A stretch of 64,000 nt of DNA from assembly GCA_030432655.1 (NCBI GenBank), contig JAUILA010000012.1, forward strand, positions 62,001 through 126,000, written 5' to 3'. The position numbers were made by a program, and so were the translations under genes. The stretch's first letter is position 1. Each line of letters begins with the position of its first letter. The notes under the pieces were generated by a model. It made no database searches. It was not told the DNA's origin and worked only from the letters and a program-made list of their open reading frames with translations. Below, piece by piece: positions 24,722 through 33,176 of this stretch. The DNA comes from Bacteroidia bacterium. Lineage in GTDB: Bacteria; Bacteroidota; Bacteroidia; Cytophagales; Cyclobacteriaceae.

Positions 24722-26173
24722 ATGAAAAAATTAACTACCTCTCTCACATGTCTTTTGCTGGGACTTGGCGTATTCCTGACCGGCTGCGATAAGTTTTTTC
24801 CTGCACCCGGCATGGGTAATGGTCCTGGTAAAGGCAAAAGTGTCAAACTGAAGGATTATTCGGCCACTCCACACCTGGCCAAAACGACCCCGGAGTTCAG
24901 AAACATTAAACTTTACAGCCTGTTCAGCAGTGAAGACCAGCTGCCTTTATCTCCTGATTACATTTTTGGTGGTTCTGCTGACGGTGCCGGGTTCAGGCGC
25001 GTTCACAGCGGGTTTGCCTTAATTGTCAATAATGAAGATAACTGGGCAGTTTCCCGTATTTTGTTTAACGCCAGTCTCAAGCCGATGAAAGGAGAATATG
25101 TTCTCAATTCAGATGGTGCGCAGTCAAGGGTGTGTTCTGCAACCCTGGCAACTCCTGAGGAGCACGGGTTCGGACCCATTTTCCTTACAGCCGGTGAAAG
25201 CGGTGTGGAAAGTCAGACTAAAATGGTTGATCTCTTTGCCGATGAGGCCAATGCTTCTTTTCCCCGGATGGTCGAGGGATTTGGTCGCTGGAATGCTGAA
25301 AATGCGGTTCCTTTGCCTTTAAAAGCGTACAACAAGACAGTCGTGGTTATCGGAGATGATGACAGCGGCAGTTCGGCCGGAGGCCAGGTTGCCATGTATA
25401 TCAGTGATGAAGTAGGTAATCTCAACGACGGAAAAGTTTATGTACTTCGAAGGAAAGACCTGAATGACCGGGAGATGGATATGGAAACGGGTACTGAATA
25501 TGCGGTGGAATTTGTTGAAGTCGAGAATGCCAAATACAATACAGGCGATCAGAATAACCTGGAATCAGCCAGTCTGAATGCTATTCAATTCGGACGGGTT
25601 GAAGACATTGACTATGGTAAAGCGCAGGGCGATGAAAATATCGTTTATTTTAATGTGACAGGTCAAAGTGGTAATGCAGACCGTTCAAAGTACGGACGCG
25701 TGTATCGCATCAACCTGGACGAGAATAATCCTCTGGAAGGAACAATGGAATTGCTTCTCGACGGTGATGACCGCGACGGAATTGCCGGCGCATTTCAAAA
25801 CCCGGACAATATCTGCGTCACTGAAAATTATGTATATGTACAGGAAGATCCCAATGGTTATGGGGATGAGACGCATGATGCCTACCTATACCAGTATGAT
25901 ATCGCTACCGGCGGTCTGAAGGTGGTTATGGAGCTAAGGAATACCGAGCTTGCAGGATCTGCTTATGACACGGGCGGGAATCGTTTTGGCGCCTGGGAAT
26001 ACGGTGCCATGATTGATGTTTCCGATGAATTGGGCATTGACGATACCTTTATCCTTTGTGTTCAGCCACATACCTGGCGAACTGATGAATTTAAAGGGGT
26101 AGACGGGGGTTCTCTTCGTCCTAATGAAAACCAGGGAAGCCAGATCCTGGTAGTAAAAGGCCTGGCACGCTAG
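24722..26173 (+). CDS. PhoX-like (DUF839) lipoprotein
   Basis: This 483-residue protein resembles the PhoX/DUF839 family of calcium- and iron-dependent alkaline phosphatases, which fold as beta-propellers. A lipoprotein signal ends with LTGC (Cys at about 22). A Gly-rich linker follows. The family pattern is seen in FGRVEDIDYGKAQGDENIVYF (about 297-317), then KYGRVYRINLDE, FQNPDNICVTENYVYVQED (Glu and Asn expected to bind metal) and a C-terminal FILCVQPHTW. The usual Tat signal of PhoX is replaced by a lipobox. Catalysis on phosphate esters is therefore likely but not proven, and a DUF839 relative without phosphatase activity is the alternative. A strong hairpin follows the stop. Confidence 0.65.
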   Translation: MKKLTTSLTCLLLGLGVFLTGCDKFFPAPGMGNGPGKGKSVKLKDYSATPHLAKTTPEFRNIKLYSLFSSEDQLPLSPDYIFGGSADGAGFRRVHSGFALIVNNEDNWAVSRILFNASLKPMKGEYVLNSDGAQSRVCSATLATPEEHGFGPIFLTAGESGVESQTKMVDLFADEANASFPRMVEGFGRWNAENAVPLPLKAYNKTVVVIGDDDSGSSAGGQVAMYISDEVGNLNDGKVYVLRRKDLNDREMDMETGTEYAVEFVEVENAKYNTGDQNNLESASLNAIQFGRVEDIDYGKAQGDENIVYFNVTGQSGNADRSKYGRVYRINLDENNPLEGTMELLLDGDDRDGIAGAFQNPDNICVTENYVYVQEDPNGYGDETHDAYLYQYDIATGGLKVVMELRNTELAGSAYDTGGNRFGAWEYGAMIDVSDELGIDDTFILCVQPHTWRTDEFKGVDGGSLRPNENQGSQILVVKGLAR

Positions 26174-26194
26174 TCTTACCTATTCACCTGAAAA

Positions 26195-26222
26195 AAAAGA
26201 GATGGGGAAACCCATCTCTTTT
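26195..26222 (+). terminator. Rho-independent terminator after the PhoX-like gene
   Basis: AAAAGAGATGGG pairs with CCCATCTCTTTT around a GAAA tetraloop, giving a 12-bp stem with an A run before it and a T run after it. It lies 20 bases after the stop codon. It also ends nine bases before the ATG of the next gene, so it would be in that gene's leader if transcription starts further upstream. Confidence 0.8.
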
Positions 26223-26230
26223 CATATATC

Positions 26231-28036
26231 ATGCGATTCCTATATCTCCTCCTGCTATTTACACTTGTTTCCTGTACTCCGGATAACAACGATACGGATG
26301 TTGTCTCGGATATACGACAGCTTTATGACCGGCATCTGGACAGCTTGTATAACAGTGTTCATTTACTTTCGGAAACCCCGGCAGACGAACCGATACTGTT
26401 AAAGAAACGATTTGAAACCGCACGGTTACATTTTAAAAAAATTGAGGTGTTCGGAGAATTTTATCACCATGATCTGATGACCAAGATCAACGGACCCGCT
26501 ATTCAGAAACAGAACCTTCATGATAATATCCGGGTCTACCTGCCCGTCACCGGGTTTCAGAAGATTGAGGAGTTGATTTATGCCGAGGAAAATCCGGATA
26601 CTGATCTTTTAAGCATTGAGATGCTCCGGCTGACTGGCCTGGTGGATACCTGGCGGAATGACAGCCAAACAGTGTTGCTTAATGATAAAAATGTAACTGA
26701 AGCAGTAAAAAGGCAATTCCTTCGGATAAGCGGCCTGGGTATTAGTGGTTTTGATTCTCCGGTTGCCTTATTATCCCTACAGGAGGCAGCTGCTTCCCTT
26801 CAATCTGCCGGGGAATACCTCGGTATGATGATGGAAGAAAATGAAGAAATGAACATTCTTAGCCGAAACCTGGAAAGGGCAATCAATACGCTGGATAGCG
26901 CCAATAACTTTGAGTCATTTGACCGCTTTGACTTTCTTGTCAATTACCTGAAACCAGCCTATGATCAGCTTTTGGTTGTACAAGCAGAGAATGGTATTGA
27001 AAATAATAAGTGGATATCAGCGGTAAACCTGGATCAGAAAATGTTTTCGGATCAATTTTTTAATGCTGATTATTTCGCCCCTTCCTACAACCGGAATGTT
27101 TCTGTCCAGCAAGTAACCCTGGGCAAGAAACTTTTTTCTGAACAGATGCTGTCATCCGATCAGTCCAGGTCTTGTGTTTCCTGCCACGATCCGGCACAAT
27201 CTTTTACCGATGGACGCAAGCGAAGTATTTCCCTGAGCGGTGATTCCACCATTCTCCGGAATGCACCAACATTGCTCAATTCAGGATTTCAGATGTCCCA
27301 ATTTTACGACTCCCGGGTCACATTTCTTGAAGAACAGGTGCTGGATGTAGTCAATAACAAAGAGGAAATGCATGGATCCTTGGATCAGGCCGTGGAGCGT
27401 CTCGTAGCTTCTGAAAAGTATAAAGTTGAATTTACAGAAGTATTTGGCCGGAAAGACATTACCCCGAGGGATATACAGAAGGCCATTGCTTCCTATGTCC
27501 GTTCACTGGAGTCATTAAATTCACGGTTTGATCTTGCCCTGCGCGAAGAGACTGAGTTGACACAAGAGGAGCTCGATGGGTTTAATCTCTTTATGGGCAA
27601 GGCAAAGTGCGGAACCTGTCATTTTTTTCCATTGTTTAACGGAACCGTTCCTCCCCAATATAATGAGTCAGAATCCGAAGTTCTTGGCGTACCTGCTCAA
27701 TATATAACTGAGGAAGCGCTCAACGATCCTGATTCCGGGAAATACCATGTTTACCTGGCCGAAACTCACCTGTATGCGTTCAAGACGCCAACCATCCGGA
27801 ACGTCCAGAATACAGCGCCGTATATGCATAACGGCGCTATGAAAACACTTGAGGAAGTGCTGGACTTTTACAATCGCGGGGGAGGGGCAGGAATTGGTAT
27901 AGACTTACCTAACCAGACATTGCCGCCTGATACACTTGGGTTAACAGTGGCAGAGCAACAAAAAATTATCGCGTTTATGGAAGCACTTGAATCTCCCGTG
28001 GAGGAGCCTTCAAAACTCCTCGCCGGAGATCAGTGA
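26231..28036 (+). CDS. Di-heme cytochrome c peroxidase-like lipoprotein with an N-terminal helical domain
   Basis: This 601-residue protein has a lipobox (LVSC, Cys at about 15). The N-terminal part (about 20-260) is helical, resembling imelysin/EfeO-like domains in pattern (for example KRFETARLHFKKIEVFGEFYHHD). The C-terminal part (about 275-590) is a bacterial di-heme peroxidase of the MauG/CcpA type, with two CxxCH heme sites at Cys315-Cys318-His319 and Cys460-Cys463-His464. The conserved FKTPTIRNVQNTAPYMHNG follows the second site. Such enzymes reduce hydrogen peroxide or oxidise protein substrates in the periplasm. The start sits just after a hairpin. The gene overlaps the DUF2911 gene by seven bases, tail to tail. 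Confidence 0.85.
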   Translation: MRFLYLLLLFTLVSCTPDNNDTDVVSDIRQLYDRHLDSLYNSVHLLSETPADEPILLKKRFETARLHFKKIEVFGEFYHHDLMTKINGPAIQKQNLHDNIRVYLPVTGFQKIEELIYAEENPDTDLLSIEMLRLTGLVDTWRNDSQTVLLNDKNVTEAVKRQFLRISGLGISGFDSPVALLSLQEAAASLQSAGEYLGMMMEENEEMNILSRNLERAINTLDSANNFESFDRFDFLVNYLKPAYDQLLVVQAENGIENNKWISAVNLDQKMFSDQFFNADYFAPSYNRNVSVQQVTLGKKLFSEQMLSSDQSRSCVSCHDPAQSFTDGRKRSISLSGDSTILRNAPTLLNSGFQMSQFYDSRVTFLEEQVLDVVNNKEEMHGSLDQAVERLVASEKYKVEFTEVFGRKDITPRDIQKAIASYVRSLESLNSRFDLALREETELTQEELDGFNLFMGKAKCGTCHFFPLFNGTVPPQYNESESEVLGVPAQYITEEALNDPDSGKYHVYLAETHLYAFKTPTIRNVQNTAPYMHNGAMKTLEEVLDFYNRGGGAGIGIDLPNQTLPPDTLGLTVAEQQKIIAFMEALESPVEEPSKLLAGDQ

Positions 28037-28569
28037 TCCAGAAATTCAATGGGGATGCTGACCATTGTTTCCCCCCACATCATCAGCAGGTCGGCATGCT
28101 CATTTTTTTGTTCGAATGCGATTGTGAAAGGTTCCCAGACAACATCATCCACCTTTTTGGCCGGCACTTCAAAACGGAGGACATCCGCCGCTTCGTTATA
28201 ATTATATGCACCCCACTGGCCCAGTTCTTTGTTCAGAATGATGGTCCAGTTGTCTTCCTGAGGAATGGAAAACAGAGAGTAAGTTCCGGACTCCAGGCGA
28301 TTACCGCCGATCATAATGTCTTCAGTGACGGTGATCTCGGTAGCTTCATTGGCACCCGTTCTCCAAACTTCACCATAGGGTACCAGGTCCCCAAATATTT
28401 CCCGCCCTCTTTTATGGGGCTGGCTGTAGGTGATTTTCACATAGGTGTCCTCAAATTTCATGGTCACAATTGCTGTCGGACTGGGACGGGCGGTTATGGC
28501 TTCCTGGCCGAAGCCGGCAGCAGCCGCTGAAAGAATCAAGAGAAGTGAAAGAGAAATATTCCTGAGCAT
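28030..28569 (-). CDS. Secreted DUF2911 protein
   Basis: This 179-residue protein has a signal peptide (about 1-20) and matches the DUF2911 family, common in Bacteroidota and of unknown function. Typical features are ITYSQPHKRGREIFGDLVPYGEVWRTGANEATEI (about 48-81), then GGNRLESGTYSLFSIPQEDNWTIILNKELGQWG (about 89-121) and a closing strand. The pattern of strands suggests a secreted beta-sandwich. No catalytic motif is evident. It lies tail to tail with the di-heme peroxidase gene, overlapping by seven bases. Confidence 0.88.
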   Translation of the reverse strand: MLRNISLSLLLILSAAAAGFGQEAITARPSPTAIVTMKFEDTYVKITYSQPHKRGREIFGDLVPYGEVWRTGANEATEITVTEDIMIGGNRLESGTYSLFSIPQEDNWTIILNKELGQWGAYNYNEAADVLRFEVPAKKVDDVVWEPFTIAFEQKNEHADLLMMWGETMVSIPIEFLDH

Positions 28570-28651
28570 TTGATTGAGATCTTTTTATTTACGCCTAAAT
28601 ATACGGAACTTTCGATCAAAAATTGTACCTGTTTTAATAAGCGGATAACGC

Positions 28652-29134
28652 ATGGAACGACCCGATTTTGACGACATATTTATGGAACTGGCGGTTAATC
28701 TGGCCAGACGGTCTCACTGCATCAAACGGCACGTGGGAGCCGTGCTCACCAAGGACACCCGGATTATTTCCATAGGTTATAATGGTCCGCCGGCAGGGAC
28801 ACATAATTGTGATCTGGAATGGCCGGAGAAAGGATGTCCGCGGGATAGCAAAGGAGGCTGTTCACTGGCTATTCACGCTGAGCAGAATGCGTTATTATAT
28901 GCGGTAAAGAATAAGACGGAGGTGTTGGGTGCTACACTTTATGTGACACTGGCGCCCTGTCTTGCCTGTGCCCGTATAATTTATACCATGGGAGTGAAGC
29001 GGGTGATCTTTCTTAACTCCTATGCCGAGTACAAAGGGATTGATTCGGATGAAGGGGTTGACTTTCTCAGGAAATTCGGTGTGGAGGTACTCAAATACCA
29101 CGGGAATCCGGATAACGTGACCCACATGATTTAG
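28652..29134 (+). CDS. dCMP deaminase
   Basis: This 160-residue zinc enzyme of the cytidine deaminase superfamily converts dCMP to dUMP, feeding thymidylate synthesis. The zinc site is clear: His75-Ala-Glu77 (HAEQNALLY) with the catalytic Glu77, and Cys103 and Cys106 in PCLAC. The substrate-binding region has GYNGPPAGTHNCD (about 42-54), and the N-terminal LARRSHCIKRHVGAVLTKD is typical of deoxycytidylate deaminases. Length fits the family. It overlaps murB tail to tail by four bases and faces away from the DUF2911 gene. Confidence 0.92.
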   Translation: MERPDFDDIFMELAVNLARRSHCIKRHVGAVLTKDTRIISIGYNGPPAGTHNCDLEWPEKGCPRDSKGGCSLAIHAEQNALLYAVKNKTEVLGATLYVTLAPCLACARIIYTMGVKRVIFLNSYAEYKGIDSDEGVDFLRKFGVEVLKYHGNPDNVTHMI

Positions 29135-30150
29135 ATCACATTGACTTCGGGCTGCAGGGAAATTCCAAACTTATCTGCCACGGATTGCCTGATTTCCTGA
29201 GCCAGCTTCCAGACTTCGTCACCGCTACCACCCCCGTAATTGACCAGAACCAGGGCCTGCATCCGGTGCACGCCTATATTATCCCGTGTATGTCCTTTCC
29301 ACCCGCATTTTTCAATCAGCCAACCTGCCGGTACCTTAACCATGTCATTTTCCAGCGGATACCCTGGTATTTCGGGAAAGCGGTCTTTGAGATCTGCATA
29401 AACAGATTCCGGAATGGATGGATTTTTAAAAAAACTTCCTGAGTTGCCGATCCTGGCAGGGTCGGGCAGTTTACTTTGACGGATGCTGATTACGGCTTTG
29501 CTGATGTCCTGGATTGTCGGGTCTTCAATCTGCATTTCGGTCAGTGTCTCCCTGATAGCTCCGTAACTGCTGTTCAGTGTATGCGGGGGCCTGGAAAGCC
29601 GGAAAGTCACATCACAAATGATGTACTGGTCCTTCAGCTCATTCTTAAAAACACTCTCCCGGTAACCAAAGTGGCAATCTTCCTTTCTGAAAGTCTTTAA
29701 CGCACCCGACTCCCGGTGTACAGCCCTTAATTCATAAAATACCTGTTCAATTTCCACACCGTAGGCACCGATATTCTGCATCGGGGCCGCTCCGACGGTA
29801 CCGGGTATCAGCGATAAATTCTCCACGCCGCCCCAGTTATTCTCCAGGCAATACAGAACAAACTGGTGCCAGTTCTCCCCGGCGCCGCATCGGACAAGGA
29901 CATGTGTTTCGTCTTCCTGCAACAATTCTTTGCCCCTGATATCCATTTTCAGCACCAGTCCATCCGGGTTTTTGGTCAGGAGAATATTACTTCCACCACC
30001 CAGGATGAACGCATCGGATACATTCGCTTCCGGAGAATTCACCGCATCGATGACCTCCTGTATGGAAGAGCAGGAGAGAAATAACGGAGCAGTGGCGTCC
30101 AGGCCGAAGGTATTAAAGCCTTTAAGAGAGTAGTTCTTTTGGAGCTGCAT
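29131..30150 (-). CDS. murB: UDP-N-acetylenolpyruvoylglucosamine reductase MurB
   Basis: MurB reduces UDP-N-acetylglucosamine enolpyruvate to UDP-N-acetylmuramate with NADPH and FAD, an early cytoplasmic step in peptidoglycan synthesis. This 339-residue protein is a type I MurB (like E. coli, about 342 residues). FAD-binding features include AFILGGGSNILL (about 47-58) and LSLIPGTVGAAPMQNIGAYGVEI (about 115-137). The active site has NSGSFFKNP with the proton-donating Ser, and the C-terminal PEVNVI supplies the conserved Glu. ATG 30150 (MQLQKNYSLKGFNTFG) is preferred over GTG 30156, which adds two residues. It is followed tail to tail by the dCMP deaminase gene, and a terminator-like hairpin lies in its leader. 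Confidence 0.96.
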   Translation of the reverse strand: MQLQKNYSLKGFNTFGLDATAPLFLSCSSIQEVIDAVNSPEANVSDAFILGGGSNILLTKNPDGLVLKMDIRGKELLQEDETHVLVRCGAGENWHQFVLYCLENNWGGVENLSLIPGTVGAAPMQNIGAYGVEIEQVFYELRAVHRESGALKTFRKEDCHFGYRESVFKNELKDQYIICDVTFRLSRPPHTLNSSYGAIRETLTEMQIEDPTIQDISKAVISIRQSKLPDPARIGNSGSFFKNPSIPESVYADLKDRFPEIPGYPLENDMVKVPAGWLIEKCGWKGHTRDNIGVHRMQALVLVNYGGGSGDEVWKLAQEIRQSVADKFGISLQPEVNVI

Positions 30151-30200
30151 GATCACGAAATAACCAAAAAATGGCGAGACTTATCCCGTTCAAATTAAAA

Positions 30201-30224
30201 AAAGTCACCGCCGGGAATGACTTT
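30201..30224 (-). promoter_or_regulatory. Terminator-like hairpin in the murB leader
   Basis: On the minus strand, AAAGTCA pairs with TGACTTT across ten bases (30201-30224), and the stem is directly followed by a T run at 30203-30197. This is the shape of a rho-independent terminator, but it lies upstream of murB in the same direction. If the murB promoter is further right, it would act as an attenuator. It could instead protect murB from readthrough from the minus strand. Confidence 0.45.
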
Positions 30225-30294
30225 CATAACGCGGACAATAAATTGTTGGTTAAGGGAACGGAATATGGTTAAATTCAAAATCAGTTTAACCTAA

Positions 30295-31305
30295 ATGACT
30301 AATCCAATGAAGAAATTCCTGAGCCATCGCTTAATTATTCTATTGATGATTACTTCATCTTTTACTGCGGTTCAGGCGCAGTTTTTTTCCGAGTCCGGGC
30401 CATTTGCACATACCTATTCGATAGTGGCGAGAGACGCTGAGACTGGTGAAATGGCCGTAGGCGTTCAAAGTCACTGGTTTTCCGTCGGGACGGTAGTCAG
30501 CTGGGGAGAGGCTGGTACCGGTGTTGTGGCAACCCAGTCATTTGTAAACAAACGCTTTGGTCCCGAAGGGCTGGCTTTGTTACGGGAAGGGAAAACGGCT
30601 CAGGAAGCGCTTGATATCCTGATAGCCGCAGACGAAGGCCGGGAATACCGTCAGCTGGCTATCGTTGATAACAAGGGAAATGTTGCGACCTATACCGGGG
30701 AGTCCTGCATCGCAGAAGCAGGGCATATTAAGGGTAATGGGTTTAGTGTTCAGGCCAATATGATGTTACGTTCTGAGGTTTGGGGAGCCATGGAGAAAGC
30801 ATATCTGGAGAATGATCAGCTGCCGCTTGCAGAACGCGTGCTTGCAACGCTGGAGGCTGCACAGGCAGTCGGGGGAGATATCCGGGGAAAACAGTCAGCG
30901 GCTATTTTAGTGGTTAAAGGGGAATCGGCCGAGCCATGGGAAGATCCATACATTGATTTACGGGTGGATGACGATTCAGATCCACTGAGTGAATTGTCCC
31001 GGTTACTCAAAGTTTTCCGGGCCTATGAGCATATGAATGAGGGAGATCTGGCGCTGGAACACAATGATATGGCAGAAGCATTGACTCAATATAATGCCGC
31101 CCAGGAAATGTTTCCTGATAACCTTGAAATGAAATACTGGACTGCCATAACGCTGATCAATAATGGCGATTTGGAAAAAGGGAAGGAGATCTTAAAGGAA
31201 GTATTTCGCGCTGACAACAACTGGCGAATACTAACAGAGCGACTACCTTCTTCCGGATTGCTCACGGTGGAAGATGACGTGCTCAAGGAGCTATTATCCC
31301 TCTGA
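30295..31305 (+). CDS. DUF1028 (Ntn-hydrolase-like) secreted protein
   Basis: This 336-residue protein has a signal peptide (about 1-29, ending VQAQ). DUF1028 then runs from about 35 to 230, with the hallmark HTYSIVARDAETGEMAVGVQSH, then GVVATQSFVNKRFGPEGL and a GGDIRGKQSAAILVVKG segment. DUF1028 proteins have an Ntn-hydrolase-like fold. The last 100 residues are helical and TPR-like (about 240-336). A start four codons later (ATG 30307, MKKFLSHRL) is equally possible. The function is unknown; hydrolysis of an amide or peptide bond is a family-based guess. The 3' end overlaps the TlpA-like gene by 12 bases. Confidence 0.85.
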   Translation: MTNPMKKFLSHRLIILLMITSSFTAVQAQFFSESGPFAHTYSIVARDAETGEMAVGVQSHWFSVGTVVSWGEAGTGVVATQSFVNKRFGPEGLALLREGKTAQEALDILIAADEGREYRQLAIVDNKGNVATYTGESCIAEAGHIKGNGFSVQANMMLRSEVWGAMEKAYLENDQLPLAERVLATLEAAQAVGGDIRGKQSAAILVVKGESAEPWEDPYIDLRVDDDSDPLSELSRLLKVFRAYEHMNEGDLALEHNDMAEALTQYNAAQEMFPDNLEMKYWTAITLINNGDLEKGKEILKEVFRADNNWRILTERLPSSGLLTVEDDVLKELLSL

Positions 31306-31794
31306 CATCAGGCGGCGTATCCGGTTCACATTGGATGCATCATTCCATTCGATGGCTCCTTCAATTTTCAGAACGATTTCGCCCTCCGGACTTATGACCA
31401 GCGTAGTGGGAAACCCAACCAGCTGAAACTTATCAACTGCATCCGGCATGTGATATCCCGGAATATTGATGCCTTTATCCTGGAGGAAGTTGCCGGTTTG
31501 TTCGGGTGATTCATTAGTGACAAGGATAAACTCTATTGGCTCATTTCCAAGTGAATCCCGCAAGGCGGTAATTGATGGCAACTCAGCGATGCAGGGTCTG
31601 CACCAGGTGGCCCAGAAGTTTACCAGAAGATATTTGTCCGCTGAATCTTCCAGGGATACTGATTTTCCCTGGCCATCAGTAAGGGTCAGTTCGTCCCGGA
31701 TACTCGAGGATTCAGCCGTTTCAACCGATGAGCCGGCGGAACACGCCAGCAGGCTGCTCAAAAGCAATACAAATACCATATTTTTCTTTTTCAT
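31294..31794 (-). CDS. TlpA-like thioredoxin-fold lipoprotein
   Basis: This 166-residue periplasmic or membrane-anchored protein has a lipobox (LLAC, Cys18) and a thioredoxin domain with active site WCRPC at residues 64-68 (VNFWATWCRPCIAELPSI). The cis-Pro region is present as GFPTTLVISPEGEIV. TlpA/ResA-like proteins reduce disulfides, often for cytochrome c maturation or copper handling. ATG 31794 (MKKKNMVFV) is preferred over an upstream frame that reads into the permease gene. Its ATG overlaps the permease stop codon by four bases (ATGA), so the two genes are coupled. The permease may move a metal, which would fit a copper-related thiol role. Confidence 0.87.
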   Translation of the reverse strand: MKKKNMVFVLLLSSLLACSAGSSVETAESSSIRDELTLTDGQGKSVSLEDSADKYLLVNFWATWCRPCIAELPSITALRDSLGNEPIEFILVTNESPEQTGNFLQDKGINIPGYHMPDAVDKFQLVGFPTTLVISPEGEIVLKIEGAIEWNDASNVNRIRRLMSEG

Positions 31795-33023
31795 ATGACA
31801 AATAAATAGAGAATAATACCAGCAAACAACCAGGCAAAACAAATGTAGGCAAGTACGCGAAGTACCTGTTCAATCGTTTTTCCCTTGTCCGCCATATCAT
31901 GGTGGCCATGTCCGCCTTTCCATTTCTTATTGGCATAAAGCAATACTCCACTAAGAAACAAAAACGCCATATTCAGGTAAAACGTATAATTGAATTTGAA
32001 GAAATCTTTGTCTTTAATTAAGGAGTCACCCCCGCCTTCCGGGATCATATTAAAAAAGCCTAATCCGTAATGGAGACACAAGGTGGTAAGGACCAGTGAT
32101 ACAAATAATGTCAGGAGAATGTATAGCGACATTTTCCATCCATAGTAGCGAGCATTGATCCGGAGAATAGGGAAGACAACAAGGTCACTGAAAATGAATG
32201 CCATAATCCCCGCAAAACTGACTCCATTGTCAAAAAGCACCGCAGCCAACGGAATATTTCCCATGGAGCCGATAAAGGTCATGAAAGCGACGACCGGACC
32301 TATCAGTATATGTTCCATTATCTGGAGAAATGAGAAGCCTGCCTGATCGCCACCGGTTCCGATGAACAACGTCTCAAAAAAACTGCTGGGCACCATGACG
32401 GCAATGATTCCGGCGATTGTGAAGCCAACTGTTACATCTTTCCAGACCATGTCCCATTCCATCCGGTAATGCATTCCTACCCTGGACCATGCTGATTTCC
32501 TGCTTACTTTTTCTTTCACGGATTCGTCTTCCTTTTCGGATTCGTTATCCGTTGATTTCCCAAGGTTCTCACGGGCCTGGCTGATCAGTTTGTCCGGCCT
32601 GGTTGCTTTTACGAAAATCCACATGAACAGAATAAGAAGAAGACCGCCAATATATTCTCCAACTACAAATTGCCAGGTAAGAAAAATGGAGATGACAATA
32701 CCAAGTTCGATCACCAGGTTTGTGGAGGCCAGCAGAAAGGCCATTGACGGAATAAATCCGGCCCCTTTTTTAAATAAGGATTTGGCCGAGGCAAGGGCGG
32801 CGAAACTGCACGAGCTGGATATAAAGCCAAAAAAGGCGGCAAGGCCTACTTCCTTCGGGCCCGAATCACCCATGGTGCGGGTCATCCGTTCCCGAGTCAC
32901 GAACACCTGGATAAGACTGCTGACAATATACCCCAGGCAAAACGCCCAGAGGGCTGACCAGAAAAAGCCGGCAGTAGTCCATGCACTTTCAGCCCATGAA
33001 TTGAAAAAAGGATGATTAAACAT
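31791..33023 (-). CDS. Permease of the ArsP/YraQ (PF03773) type
   Basis: This 410-residue inner-membrane protein has about eight to ten transmembrane segments in two bundles. A hydrophilic charged linker (about 150-190, ENLGKSTDNESEKEDESVK) lies between them. Family motifs are GFISSSCSFAALASAKSLF (about 71-89), which holds a Cys near the membrane, and the matching FIGSMGNIPLAAVLFDNGVS in the second half. Relatives export organoarsenicals or metals. The substrate is not identified. It is translationally coupled to the downstream TlpA-like thioredoxin. Two inverted repeats lie in its upstream region. Confidence 0.82.
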   Translation of the reverse strand: MFNHPFFNSWAESAWTTAGFFWSALWAFCLGYIVSSLIQVFVTRERMTRTMGDSGPKEVGLAAFFGFISSSCSFAALASAKSLFKKGAGFIPSMAFLLASTNLVIELGIVISIFLTWQFVVGEYIGGLLLILFMWIFVKATRPDKLISQARENLGKSTDNESEKEDESVKEKVSRKSAWSRVGMHYRMEWDMVWKDVTVGFTIAGIIAVMVPSSFFETLFIGTGGDQAGFSFLQIMEHILIGPVVAFMTFIGSMGNIPLAAVLFDNGVSFAGIMAFIFSDLVVFPILRINARYYGWKMSLYILLTLFVSLVLTTLCLHYGLGFFNMIPEGGGDSLIKDKDFFKFNYTFYLNMAFLFLSGVLLYANKKWKGGHGHHDMADKGKTIEQVLRVLAYICFAWLFAGIILYLFVI

Positions 33024-33032
33024 GCATTAATA

Positions 33033-33113
33033 TTTGAAACAAGCATCATGCCGTGGACAGTAAACGTTTCAAACCCTTATTATAAAGAGTATTTACAGGC
33101 TGTGTCAACACAG
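33033..33113. promoter_or_regulatory. Two inverted repeats between the permease and sugar dehydrogenase genes
   Basis: TTTGAAAC at 33033-33040 and GTTTCAAA at 33066-33073 are perfect 8-base arms 25 bases apart. A second, tighter palindrome, CTGTGT-CA-ACACAG, lies at 33100-33113. The region is between divergent genes, so either could be an operator for one or both. No DNA-binding protein that would read them is identified nearby. Confidence 0.45.
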
Positions 33114-33176
33114 GTGGTGAATTTTGTCCACAATGAATTTAGGCCGGTTACGGGACATTCTTCGTAACTTAAAGGG

